Assembly: GCF_020360975.1 (NCBI RefSeq)
Contig: NW_025408672.1
Location: 1 to 64,000 of the forward strand
From: Hirsutella rhossiliensis
Taxonomy: Eukaryota > Ascomycota > Sordariomycetes > Hypocreales > Ophiocordycipitaceae
DNA: 64,000 nt
Reading direction: 5' to 3'
The notes below the pieces were generated by a model that was not told the origin of the DNA, made no database searches, and saw only the letters and a program-made list of their open reading frames with translations. Of this stretch, positions 1-10,839 are shown piece by piece; positions within the stretch are counted from its first letter, which is position 1, and every line of letters begins with the position of its first letter. The position numbers and the translations under genes were made by a program.

Positions 1-48
1 GTATTGCTAAGGTTAATTGCGTCCTGTTACGAGAACTCATCAGCACCT
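1..48 (+). other. Oxford Nanopore native-barcode adapter (sequencing artefact)
   Basis: Bases 1-8 (GTATTGCT) are the 3' end of the Nanopore ligation adapter. Bases 9-16 (AAGGTTAA) and 41-48 (CAGCACCT) are the two constant flanks of native barcodes, and the 24 bases between them (17-40) match native barcode 20 as I remember it. The order and spacing are exactly those of a barcoded read end, and telomeric repeat begins right after. This is untrimmed adapter, not chromosome. It shows that the contig was built from Nanopore reads and that reads stopped at a physical chromosome end. Confidence 0.95.
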
Positions 49-197
49 CTAAAACCTAACCTAACCCTAACCTAACCTAAAACCTAACCTAAAACCTAAC
101 CCTAACCTAACCTAACCTAAAAACCTAACCTAACCTAACCTAACCCTAACCCTAACCCTAAAACCCTAACCCTAACCCTAAAAACCCTAAAACCCTC
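49..197. repeat. Telomeric repeat tract (CCCTAA type, degenerate)
   Basis: About 150 bases of CCTAA, CCCTAA and CCTAAAA units, C-rich strand reading inward, as expected at the left end of a chromosome with TTAGGG telomeres. Units near the tip mostly lack one C; units at about 145-185 are proper CCCTAA. Loss of one C from CCC and runs of A are typical Nanopore base-calling errors, so the irregularity is more likely technical than biological. The tract abuts a truncated retrotransposon at about 197. Confidence 0.93.
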
Positions 198-1738
198 TCG
201 CGTAAGCGCCTCGTTAACTACGGCGTAGTACTAATAGCCCTTATTTATAAGGGTAGTAATAGGTAAGGAGTTATTAATTATAACCTATATTAAAGTAGGC
301 TCTTTTTCTATATAAGCGGATAATTCCTCCTTCTCCCTTACTAGTATTAGTAATTAGGGCTCTAGAGATTATCTTTACTTTAGAGCTACTCTTTTTCCTC
401 TAGGCCTAGGGGGGCGGAGTCCTCCTTATTATCTAAGGTAAGGAGCGGTTTTATCTTCGCTACTCGAACTACTATAGGCCGCTTAGCTAAAAGGAAAGGG
501 CATTTTAATATAAAGTATATAGATACTCTATAATATAGGTAGCGGCCGTTAGCCTTCCTTTTCTTAATTTCCTTACTTATTACCTACTTCGCCCGCTAAT
601 TAAAGTATAGAGCGGTATAAGGGGTAGTCGATAGCGTCTTCTTACCGCGTCTAGCTTAGTCTATATAGGTAGCCGATATTAAGGTATCCTTATCTATATT
701 AATAGCTAGTTATTTATCTTATAAAGGGGCGGTAATCCTATCGCCGCTATATAGCGTGCGCTTATAGAGCTTTTAGAAACGCGGCGTTTATTTATAGTCC
801 TAAGCTACCTTTATTAACTAGCTTATATACTCGCTATAGTTAGTAGGTATAATTATAGGGATAAGTAGCTCTTATAGGGCTAGCGTAATCGAATTCCGTA
901 GCTATATAAGCTTTACGCTATCTTCCTATACTATAGTCCCCGCTGCCTATAAGAGCGTCTCTTTAAAATTAAGAAGGAATTCGCTAAAGGTTTATCTATC
1001 TCTCTATTTAAGGGTCTATAGCCTATCTTATACTTTCTCCCGCTCTTATACGTTGCCGAACGTATATATAAGGTATTAAAAGAAGTCTTATAGGTCGCGT
1101 TTGCCCCTAGGGCCGCCCTTATCCTAGAATCTAGAGATCCGCTATATCTAAGGCTCCGGTAGCGTATAGAGGAGCAAATACTATACTATATCGCAATAGC
1201 TATTTAGGCCCTATTTCTTATTAGTTATAAACTTCGTCTATAGCTAGCTAAGGAAGAAGTAAAAGGACTCTAGCTTACTATCCTAAGTCGGCTAAGGGAG
1301 TAGCTTCCGCGTCGGTAGTATCGCCGCTATAACCGGCGTTACGGAGGTCGTAGGGGTTAAAGCTAGTCTCGTAAACGGCTCCCTTAATATAGCGAGAACC
1401 TCGTCCTTCTCGCTAGCTATTGCGCTTTTAATCGCTTTTAGGATAGCTATAATACTTCCTATCTATTTAAGGAGGGGCGGAGTACTTCCTCGAGGGGGAG
1501 GCGCCCTCTCTAAAGAGATATCTATTAGATCTATTAGTTAATAGCTTATACTATTATAGAGTAGATAGAGGCGTAGGTATAGGTGCCGTCTATAAGATAA
1601 TATTAATAAGCTATATAGAGCTCTTTTATACGCGGCTAGCCTATATATATATATATAGGATCTAGCCCTCTATATATAACTATATAGCTTAGGCTATAGC
1701 CTAAGCCTATAACCTATAATAGTTTAAAGACTCTTATA
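198..1738 (-). mobile_element. A1: telomere-truncated chromovirus (5' LTR and part of gag)
   Basis: This segment aligns over its whole length with 50783-52321, the 5' part of complete element A2. It holds the 5' LTR (1552-1738) and RIP-mutated gag sequence on the minus strand. Homology stops at about 198, where telomeric repeat begins, so the pol half and the 3' LTR are missing. Differences from A2 are almost all C/T and G/A. The simplest reading is chromosome breakage inside the element followed by telomere addition. Recombination that placed a telomere here would look the same. Confidence 0.85.
1552..1738 (-). repeat. A1 5' LTR
   Basis: 187 bp, matching the 186-bp LTRs of A2 at 45356-45541 and 52136-52321. 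It begins TATTATA and ends CTCTTATA on the plus strand. The expected TG..CA ends have become TA..TA by RIP. On the minus strand it holds a TATAAAAG box followed by AGCTCTATATAGC. Confidence 0.88.
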
Positions 1739-3330
1739 TAGGGTCGCGGATTTATAGTAATAGCTCTCTAAGGTCCTAATAGTAGTAATTAGTATTAAAT
1801 TTACTTAAAAAGGGGGGGGGTCTTTATTAACGGCTTCTTAAGCTACTATTATAAGAGAATATTATGCTTTTTAAGCGTTAACCTAGCTTAAAGGCGTTAA
1901 AGGATCGTGTATATATAAGGCAGCCTAAGTTAGTATATAAATCGCTTACTATAAGGCCGCAATAGCTATAGCTCCCGCGTTAGTAAAGGTATCGCGGCGA
2001 GGGCAAGCCTATATTATATAGTAAGTAGGTTAACTACTTCGTAGGTAATTTTTATACTAAGATCCCTAAGCTAAGTCTACTTAAGGAACTAACGCCTTTA
2101 TTATATCTCTTACTAAGCATCGCAGCGCTAGTAATAGCTTTAAATTTAGTATATATATATAGGTTATATATATATAGGTTATATATACGGGCGGGCGTAG
2201 GCGCGGGTGCGGGCATTTAAGCGGTATAAGTACTTACTAAGCGCGCGCGGTATAAATAGGTAGGGCGGGCTAGCTTTAGTATATATCTTAAAAATAGGTC
2301 GAGTATATAGATAGCAATATACTATTATATAAATAGCAATACTTTAAGGTATAGTCTAAGTAATAAAGTATAAGTTATATTAATAATAAGCTTATAATTA
2401 TATATTATAAACTATAACTAGGTAATTATAATTAAAGATAGATTATAATAAAGATCTTTATTAAAAGCTATTAAGCTATCTATACTAAAAAAGCAAAATA
2501 AGATAGCTTTATATACTAAGAGGTTCTTTATAGAAAAAATACTACTTAGTTTACTTAGTATACTTAGTCTACTTAGTACTAATCTAACTAATTAGACTAA
2601 TCTAACTAATTAGTTATATAACTTAATATTATTAAGTTACCCTATACCCTATAAGATTCTAACCGCTAAGGTGCTATAGCTTACTTCTTAGCTAGTCCCC
2701 CTTATAGTTAGCTAGGCTATAATATTTAGTTATAGTAAGCTAATAACCTAGATTAGCTAGATAGTAGTAAGGCGGCTATTTAAAAACTATAGGAGAAATA
2801 CTATGCCCTGACTATAGAGCAAGATATAATACCGGAGCAACCTATAGTCCTATAGAAAATAATAGACTTAGATAACTATATAGATTTAATTAGGAAGCTA
2901 AGTACTTAGCTAGCTCTATCTATATCTACGTTATAAAACAAGTATATAGAAACCTATTCTCTATCCTAGCTATATTATCTAAGCTAGAGCATATCTTTAG
3001 TCTAATAGGACAGATAATTACTCTATAAAGGGGAAGGCTTAAAGCTAATTTAATAGGGGCTATATAGTATATTGCCTCTTAGGAGAAAGGCGGAGTTATT
3101 TAGATAGTTAAATAGATCTAGATTAAGCAGTGCTAAGTTAAATTAAATTAGATTGAGTTGAAAATTTTAAGACTTAAATCAGATTAAATTAGATCTGCTT
3201 CTATTTTTTACTAAATTAAATCAGATTAAAGCTAGCTCTGATTTAATCTATCTATTTACAAGTCTATAACGAAATATAATAGACTCTTAGCGACTTTAAA
3301 ATAATATAAGAGGTTCGATCGAAAGTTATA
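1739..3330. other. RIP-mutated sequence, no recognisable gene
   Basis: CpA and TpG are strongly depleted here, as in the neighbouring elements, so this was probably repeated DNA. I see no LTR pair, no zinc knuckle and no polymerase motif. A short AT-rich minisatellite, TATATATATATAGGT repeated with variation, lies at about 2146-2190, followed by a GC-rich patch to about 2215. A run of nine G lies near 1812-1820. From about 3120 some CA and TG reappear, including a motif AAATCAGATTAAA present twice between 3175 and 3230. The origin is unknown. Confidence 0.5.
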
Positions 3331-4390
3331 AATATAAGCACATGCTAACGGCTTATAGCACCCGCATTTCAAATTAACCTAGGGTATATAAACGCTTATA
3401 GGGATGTTATGTTACGGTTAGTACTTAGCTAACTAGACTGCCTACTATCCTATAAACTTAGAAGAGTTATAAGTATCTGGATCTAGATTAAGAAGAAAGA
3501 AAGTTTTAACAGCTACTAAGTCTTTATAAGCTGGGATTGATCCCTGACATGTGCCCGTTAAACACTATCTATTACTCCCCGGTTTCTTCTGAGGGCCAAG
3601 TAATGAAAGAATTCTTAGGGCCTAGAAGAACCGGTGGCCCTTCTACAGTTTCCTTGTATCTCGATTCCATTTCTACAGGCCATGCTGAACTACCTGCATC
3701 TTTGTCCAAGTTGCGGCTTGGTGATACCCTCACTACTTCGAATGAGTTTATATGTGGCGTATAGCCGTGACTTGTCTGATGCCTGTGTTCCTACGCTGTC
3801 ATAGGATTCTTGATCGAAACGGTGATGTGTGGTTGATCCTTAACATATACACCGCGAGTCCTAGTCGTTGGGTGAATGTAGGATCTAAAATATTAATATT
3901 AGCCAAATGACACTATGAACTAACTCGGGAAATTTTATTAGAAAAAATTACCGAATTAAGACTGTGGTTACGCTGGGATCGGTTTGCACGGCTGTCTCAT
4001 AAGCAGCATACATGAGAGCTCTTGCAATCGCTTCGCTCCTTGGGCGCACGACCTTCCAAACATATTCAATTGGTTGTGAAGCCATCGTAAAGAGTCAGAG
4101 TGTTTGCTAATGAGCTTGTACTCGGTGGTGGGCTCTAAATATAAGGGGAGAATTGAAGACTGAAGGACTGCAGGCGATTTTCTGAGAGAAACGCTAGCCA
4201 ACCCGCCTATATGCACGAACCATCTACGTTACATTCGTTTAAGTGCGGGGTTCACAGTTTAGCGACGCCTAACATAACAAGAGTAAGAAGGAGGGGAAAG
4301 GGAGGTAGCCCTTCACAAGGATACATGTAGGCGGGTAAGAGCGGCTGTAACTCCACACGCATATATATACCTATTGTTATTAGTGCACGC
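3331..4390. other. RIP-free intergenic sequence downstream of the kinase gene
   Basis: CpA and TpG return to normal frequency between about 3330 and 3530, so the RIP block ends here within about 200 bases. The stretch holds two short open frames, 75 codons on the plus strand (3537-3764) and 82 codons on the minus strand (3968-4216). Neither shows a recognisable domain, and I do not call them genes. The minus-strand one follows the kinase on the same strand and could be a last exon of something or simply 3' flank. Confidence 0.5.
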
Positions 4391-5904
4391 CTACATCCCA
4401 CTGCGCCTCAACGCCTGTCTCTCCCACGCTGGCTTAGCCCACTTTGTCATGTAATCAGAAAGAATTAGGTCATCTGCTTCTGGCCTCTTTGAAGGCTCAA
4501 ATGTGAGCATTGCCCGCAGAAGATCGTGTAGTGCATGCAGCTCTCCACCAGCCACGTCCCATTGGCATGTCTCTGCCGTCTCTCCTCGACCCATTTCCCA
4601 CAATCGTTGAAGTAGGGGGCGGAACGTCGGCGTAGCGAAGCAACGATGGCCTGAAACGCAGGATTGACCATCGGCTGCGAAAAATTCATGACGACAAGAC
4701 CAGCGATGCCACCATGGCTCAGGCAGGGGCCCCAGTGTATTGACCATTTCGCCAATGATGTCGTCACGATCCCACCCAAAAGTCTCGAAGAGTGGTCGTT
4801 CCCCGAGCACTTCGTACAGGACAAGCCCCAATGTCCAAATATCGGCAGCCATGGGCAGAAGAATGGGGTCGCCGAATAAGGCCTCGGGGGGGCAGTAGAG
4901 GGCTGGGGTATACAAGGTTGGCGATGGTGTCTGCTTGACGAGGAAGGAGGTTCCATAGTCGGATATGAGGATCTCGGGGCCTTGCAACCGGTGTCCTGGA
5001 ATGTTGTGGTTCATTGGGAAAATGGCATGCGGTGGCGCGTTGGGCTGGACTGGGCCTCCGTCTCGGCGTCGGACTGTAACGCTGCGAGGCTCACCAAAGC
5101 GCTCATACAGGTCGGTGGAGCTCATATTGCATGTGCTGAGCTCGGAGTCGCGCAATAGAATGTTACGCATATGGAGATCTTAGAAAGGTAGATTAGATGG
5201 AGCCAGATGGCACTCGGCGTAAATGATGTAGGCATACCTCCGTGACATACGCCGTTGGAGTGCAAATAGGCCAGTCCCATGAGGCACTGAGCGGCAATAG
5301 ACCGAGCAGCCTCGGCTGGAAACATGTAGTTTGCGCTTTCTTCTTTGGACTGTGCGACATTGCAGCCGGCAGGCTCACTGACCAGACAGAGGTGGTGGCC
5401 ATTTGGCCCGTCGAAGCCGAACTGATCGAGCAACACTGGGATAAATCGCCGCCCGATATGGGCCAACGTCGGTGTCTGCTGCAAGGTGCGGATAATGGTG
5501 GCTTCGTTTCTGTCGACTGACGAGCGAGCCGTCAGAATTTTGAGGGATACAAGGCGGTTGAGCAGCTCGTCGCGCGCCAGCCAGATGGTCGAGTAGCCGC
5601 CGAAGCCGAGCTTGTGGACTATGGTGTAGCGCCCATGTTGAAAGCTGTCGCCTATGACAGTCGGGTGGAAGCCGCCAGGGGCATATTCTTCCAATTCTTC
5701 GACCTCTGGTTCTTCGTCATATTTCTTTTCCATATGGGCGGCTGCTGAGTAGAGACGGGCAGGATGACGATGACTTGCTGAGTGACTAATTGGGTAGGCA
5801 AGCACTTTTGCTCGTCCAAGGATAAGCTTGCTATAAAGGGATGGAATGATTTTCCTGCCGCAGGCTCTCATCGTCAGTCGCCTCGGCAGATGAGTGCGGG
5901 ACAA
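4391..5904 (-). CDS. SRPK-like serine/threonine protein kinase, one intron
   Basis: Two exons, 5904-5238 and 5178-4391, encode 484 residues. The 59-bp intron (5237-5179) starts GTATGC, has a CTAAT branch site and ends TAAG; splicing completes the catalytic HGDLHMRN at residues 221-228, since the unspliced frame reads HGG. Other landmarks are the glycine loop LGFGGYSTIW (99-108), the ATP lysine in SLKIL (122), DYG in place of DFG (296-298), PPE (319-321) and the D.W..G of subdomain IX (335). The long spacer between HGD and DYG and the lead-in before the glycine loop (residues 74-93) fit the fungal SRPK/Sky1-like family, which phosphorylates serine/arginine-rich proteins. This copy's substrate is unknown. 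The first 57 residues have no acidic residue and many Arg/Lys, resembling a mitochondrial presequence; Met58 (5733) is an alternative start giving 427 residues. The frame is intact and RIP-free although repeats flank it on both sides. Confidence 0.9.
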
Positions 5905-6055
5905 AGAGGCAAGCTAAGCCGTCGGCTTGCCTGATGATTCACTGCTCACGTGACCGCATTAGCCATGTCAATATACATGTACTAAGTGAATGTCACAGAT
6001 CTGGTTTTGGTGGGCGGTCAGCAGATTACCCTATGGGTAAGGCAACCCCGCACGG
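5905..6055 (-). promoter_or_regulatory. Short upstream region of the kinase gene
   Basis: Only about 150 bases of RIP-free sequence separate the kinase start from the mutated repeat block that begins near 6055. A palindromic TCACGTGA E-box lies at about 5945-5953, a possible bHLH site. No clear TATA box is seen. A truncated promoter next to RIP-mutated, probably heterochromatic DNA suggests the gene may be silenced or conditionally expressed; this is inference. Confidence 0.4.
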
Positions 6056-6887
6056 GTTATATAATAAGCCTTTTAGAATAAAGATTACGACTAAAGGGGG
6101 AAGAAAAAGGGAAAGTATATAGAGAGGCAAAAGAATAGATAAGTAGGGTATAATAGTCTACTAAGTCTAATAAATTTTCTTAAGGTAATAAGGAAAAGTC
6201 TAGAAGCTAAAGAGAAGTAAGAAAAAAAAGTTATATAAAAGTAAAGATTAATATATATAAAGTAAAAGAAGAGAAAAGAAAAGAGAAAAGTAAAGAATAT
6301 ATATTTATATTATCTTAATAATATAGTAAAAGTATAGGCCTAGATTATATAATAACTAGGTTATTAAAATTATTATTATTAAAAAGTTTAGTAGAGATTT
6401 AATATAGATTTAGTATTAATTAGATAATAGGTTTATTTTTATATATATTAGTAAAGAAGCTATATAAGTATATTACTAGTACTAGTAATAATAAGTTAAG
6501 AAGAGAACTTAGTATAATAGCTATAGTATAAGTAAATATATTACTAAATAGCTTAGTATAAAAATCTAAAGGAAATAGTAGATTTAAGTATAATAGAGTA
6601 GGATATTAAAAATCTAGTTAGATATTCTAATTAGTTAAGTAAAGAGGAATAAGTATAGTTTTTATATAAATTATAAAGTAAAGATTAGTAGTAATCTAAG
6701 TCTTTAAAGATATAGTTTTAAGTAAAAGTAAGCTACTCTTATATAGATAATTAAGGAGTAACTAAGTAACCTATAATACTATTCTTAGGTACTAACTATA
6801 ACCTAACTTCTAATATATATATAGCTAAAACCTTAATCTCTATAAGTCTTATAGTTCTAAAGATCTTTAGGTTTAAAGTTAATATAG
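6056..6887. other. AT-rich RIP-mutated sequence, unassigned
   Basis: Very AT-rich, almost no CpA or TpG and few G or C outside short runs. The change from the kinase island is sharp at about 6055-6065. No LTR, terminal inverted repeat or protein motif can be recognised. It ends exactly where the B1 LTR begins at 6888. Confidence 0.5.
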
Positions 6888-7060
6888 TATAAGAGCGCTA
6901 CTAAGAGGTATAGGCTAATAAAGCCCTTAGGTATATAGTACTAATATATTAGTAGGGTATTAATAGGGAATCGTGCCTACCCTACTTATATATTATAAAC
7001 TACTTACTACTCTAACTAAAAAGGAGAAATCCCTCTTCTTATAAGCTTTAATCTTATAAC

Positions 7061-8933
7061 TATTATAAAGTAAGTAAAGGTATAGGCTTAGGTATAGTCT
7101 ATTAAAAGAAGGTTAATAATCTATAAGAGGGAAAAGGAAGAGAAGTACGAGCCTAGCCTATATAGGCGCGGAGGCTACTTATATATAGACTTAGCCTAGA
7201 CCCTAGTCTAGGCCTATATAAGGCAAAAGCCCTTATATTATACCTCTACCTAGCTTTTAAAGAGGCGCGCCTTTAAATAATACCTAATACCGCGCTTAGG
7301 GGGATAGAACCCTTACGCGGACTATATACGCTTAGTCGCGGAAAAAACATTAGTAAATAACGTATAATACCCTCCTAAGCGAGCTTCTTAGATAGACTAT
7401 ATTATTAGTAGGGGCCGCGTCCTAGGAGTCGGGCTTTAGCACTTCTAGCTAGGGAGTAAAGGCACGTAGAACGGCGTATAGCTAGCTTCGGTAAGCTTAT
7501 AGTATCCCGCCCCCCCTATATCGGCGCACGGTAGTAGCTCTTAGTACTATAACGTAGGGGATAGTACTCCGGTATATAAAGCTCCGCTCCCTCCTATATA
7601 GGGCTATATAGGCACTCCCTTTTACTATAGTTATATTATATTAGCGGCCTTCCTATATCTTAGCCGCCCTTTCGGTCGCTATAGGTATACGTCCTATTTA
7701 TATAGTAGCTACTACCGTCTATAAGGGGACGCCGATAAAGCCTATAAAGGCGTTACTAAGATTACTCGTTGCTAGAGTCGCTATCGTTAAACCTAACCTC
7801 CTTTCCGTCCTAGCGCGTGCGCCCCTCTATTACTTAGAGTATATTTACCCGCGCCTCCTAGCGCGGGTACTTTAAAAACTAGTAGGATTTACTACTATAG
7901 CCTATATAGCGACCCTCCTATCGCTACCTCTTTCTATCCTTAGTCCTTAAGGTAGAGATAGAGATATCTATAGTATTACTAGCGTTATCTTTTTCTTATA
8001 CTATAAAAGAAGATAAAAAAAGAAACTTATTATTACTAAGCTTATAAAGAAGGTAAACGAGATTAGTATATATATCTAATAGTATAGACCTTTTACTTAA
8101 ATAAGTATACTAATCTATATTTAAGCTTATAATAAGGTAATTATACTTTACTACGTTAGGCTAGCTATATACGTTTACTTAATAAAGTACCTCTTTAAAC
8201 TATATAAGGTAGGCTAGAATAGCTTTACTCCGCTTTTAATAGAGCGTTATAAGCTCTTAGCCTACCGACTTAACTACGTTAGGTTTACTATAATTAGTAT
8301 AGAGCTTTATAAGGAGGTCGGCTAGTCTATTTATATTAGTGCGCGTAAACGGTAAGAGATACCTTTATAGGTATATAGATAGGCTCGCGTAAAGATAGTT
8401 AAATTAGGCGCGGATATCCCTTATTACGGCGCTATTAATATAGAGCTTCGCTTTTATATAAAGTAGCTATAGCTCGAGCTCCGCGGAGGAGCCGTCGAAC
8501 TTACTAAGGTATAGTAATACCGCTTTTAGTCGTATAGAGCCCTACTATTATAAGAGGCTCTTAATTACCTAGGCAAACTAAGTATTATATTCGCCTTAGT
8601 TTTACGACTATAAGAGTATAGATATTTCGCGTATATATATACCGGCGCGGGCGGTTTAACTAAACTAAGTAATTAAATATCGGCTTTAAAGGTAGCTAAA
8701 AATAGCTATTATATATATAGGGATATAAAGAAGGTAAAATAAAGGGTAGATTATACTATTATAAAGTAGGTAGAGGTATAGGCTTAGGTATAGTTTATTA
8801 AAAGAAGGTTAATAATCTATAAGGGGGAAAAGAAAGAGAAGTATAGGCCTAGCTTATATAAGCGTAGAGGCCGCTTATATATAGACTTAGCCTAGACCCT
8901 AGTCTAGGCCTATATAAGGCAAAAGCCCTTATA
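7061..8933 (+). mobile_element. C: short 1.87-kb LTR element inserted in the B1 LTR
   Basis: Direct repeats of 177 bp at 7061-7237 and 8757-8933 start TATTATAAAGTA and end AAAAGCCCTTATA. Between them lie only 1.5 kb, without reverse transcriptase or integrase motifs, so the element could not move by itself. The first 20 bases of its LTR resemble the start of the A LTR (tattataaagtaggtagagg), which suggests mobilisation by an A-like element. The orientation is assumed from the TATATAAGG box near the LTR end. TSD ATAAC/ATAAT. Heavily RIP-mutated, hence repeated elsewhere in the genome. Confidence 0.82.
8041..8756 (+). pseudogene. RIP-mutated ORF remnant inside element C
   Basis: One plus-strand frame reads as a fairly continuous polypeptide of about 240 residues if TAA and TAG are taken as former glutamine codons. 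Readable stretches include KLGADIP, LELRGGAVELTKV and ALNYLGKLSIIFALVLRL. There is no zinc knuckle and no polymerase motif. It could be a capsid-like gag or a captured host sequence. I do not recognise it. Confidence 0.4.
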
Positions 8934-9022
8934 ATAATAAGGAGAATATTATATATATAGCGTAGTACCTCTAGCTATCTCTACTACCTAACTAATCGTA
9001 CTATAATATATATTCCCTTATA

Positions 9023-10577
9023 ATTTCTAAAGCATCCCTTTTTAGTTACCTAGTAAAGATAGCTACTTAAAGAAGACTATATAACGCTCCTATAGCGCGA
9101 TATAGTAGTTAACTAGTTAAGGCCTCTTTATTATATATATTAAGTATCTACTTAAGAGATAAAGAATAAAAAGATATATCCTTAAAATAAACCCTTATTA
9201 TAGATAGCGTTATAACTATATTAAAGATATCGCTACTTATAAGCGAAAGATAAATATCTTATAAGGAAAAGCTTATAGCTATATAAGCGCGTATTAAGGA
9301 GCTAAAAGAGACGAAACGCCTATAAGATTATATTATATAATTAAAGGAGGAAATTACTAAACGCGCCGGTACTATTACTATTTATTTAGGGAAGCGTCGA
9401 TAGTCTTACTCCTTTAAATTAGATAGTAGTCGCGGTAGTAAGGTTAAGATTAAAAATATCGCTTAATTATCTTAACCTACTAATATATAGAAACGTTTAA
9501 ACTAAACTTATAATTTCAAGGACGCTTTTAAGGTAGCGCTTAAATGTTTTTATTATAATAAAGTAAAGATCCTCTATATAATAGATTATATATATAGCGA
9601 CTATAAAGCGAGATAGCGCTAATACTTTAAAAAATAAGCGCTAATTAACTAAACTAAATATAATATAAATTAAGTATACTTTAAAGAATAGATACTTATC
9701 TTAATTAAGGATATTATAAATAAAGAGATACTATTAGTAATATAATTAAAGGAGGCTTACTAATAAGAAGGCTAGTCCCTCTTAGAGTTTAGCTTATACC
9801 TTAACTCCTTAAAGAGGTATTTTAAACACTTATTAAAAAAGGCACGTACTCTTATATTTTTCGCTAAGCTAAAGCTATAACTTTAAGACTAAATTAACCT
9901 TTATTTAATACCTATTTATAACTATTAATAGGAAAAGCTTATATAAGTCGCTTAATAATATTAAGATACTACTATTAATAAGAAGTAATATATTAATACT
10001 ACTTTTACTTCTAAAAGAACTAAAAATAGAAATAGTACTATACTTTAAGGTAGTATATATAAGGGGAGAAATTAAAGAGACTAATAAGCTAGGCTAAGTT
10101 ATTAATAAAATACTACTAATTTAACCGATAACTAGTAAGCTAGTAATATACCTACTAAGGGCTAAACTAAGGGACGTTATTAAGGAAGAGGATCTTTTAC
10201 TTAATTAGGAGTTATATATTTCTAATATAATAAGCTAGGATACTTATTTATAGAATATATTAATTCTTTAAAGGTAGAAACCTTAGTAAAGACTCTTAGA
10301 CTTAATACTATAAAATAAGGAAAAGGTAAGATATTAAGGTAAATACCTCTCTCTTAATAAACTTAATACTTATAAGATAGTTACTTAAAACTCCTATAAT
10401 AATATTAAGGCGAAACCCTATTAAAGTCCCTATATACTTAGATACTTATAATACTATTAACCTTATAGATATATACTTTACTTAATAATAAGGATTACTA
10501 TAAGTAGTATTATTATACCCTAAGTTATTAAGGCTTAGTAATAGTAAGGTAAGGGAGTATAGAGTATAGTTAGTACC
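9023..10577 (+). pseudogene. B1 gag, RIP-inactivated
   Basis: Matches the gag of B2 at the nucleotide level. The frame begins with a coiled-coil-like stretch (RIKELKETKRL, about 9290) and reaches a zinc knuckle at about 10217-10258, where the CX2CX4HX4C cysteines and histidine now read as tyrosine (TGY or CAY changed to TAY). Many TAA and TAG codons replace CAA and CAG. The frame is cut by element G at 10577, just past the beginning of the protease region. Confidence 0.7.
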
Positions 10578-10776
10578 TATAAGGGTATTTACCCTTAGTA
10601 TAGGTCTAGGTATTAGCCTAGACCTTAGCTAATAAGCGTTATAGGGCAGGGCAGGCTATATATATAAACGCGTATTTAATAGTAGTAAGTATAGCGTATA
10701 GTTAGATCCTATATAGCTTATTATTATAATATAATAAAAGGCACTTATAGTATAACCCTCCACCTACCCTATAATA
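10578..10776 (+). repeat. G 5' LTR and adjacent primer-binding site
   Basis: The 199-bp extent is inferred, since the other LTR is not in the window. The start is the break in B1 and the end is set by analogy with A, whose LTR is followed by the same GTATAAGCTATTA. A TATATATATAAACG box lies at about 10649-10662. The sequence after the LTR (ATAAGCTAT, about 10778-10786) is the reverse complement of ATAGCTTAT in the LTR (about 10715-10723), as expected for self-priming. Confidence 0.6.
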
Positions 10777-10839
10777 GTATAAGCTATTATTATATTAGAC
10801 TTAATATTAAAACCTTAGTAGTACTAGCTAAGGCAGTAG

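Larger units (their letters stand above)
6888..9022 (+). repeat. B1 5' LTR, split by element C
   Basis: The two parts, 6888-7060 (173 bp) and 8939-9022 (84 bp), add up to 257 bp, exactly the LTR length of B2. The junction with C carries a 5-bp TSD, ATAAC (7056-7060) and ATAAT (8934-8938). It ends CCCTTATA like the B2 LTRs. Confidence 0.88.
6888..10577 (+). mobile_element. B1: chromovirus, left part (hosts C and G; continues beyond the window)
   Basis: This is a second copy of the family seen complete as B2 (44966-59746). The LTR starts TATAAGAGCGC at 6888 and is split by element C; after it the gag region runs to 10577 and matches 52327-53755 of B2. There B1 stops in mid-sequence (GTTAGTACC) and element G begins, with GTACC as the probable TSD. 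The rest of B1 must lie to the right of the window, so everything from 10578 to the right edge sits inside this one element. Dead through RIP. Confidence 0.82.

Noticed and set aside
49..197. A variant telomere repeat (CCTAA, CCTAAAA) as a species trait
   Set aside because: Regular CCCTAA units occur in the same tract, and the variants are typical Nanopore errors on telomeres; the neighbouring adapter confirms the platform.
4465..5520. Several open frames overlapping the kinase gene on both strands (for example 4465-4956 minus, 4664-4879, 4965-5183 and 5242-5520 plus)
   Set aside because: They are shadows of the kinase exons in other frames, with no domain and no independent support.
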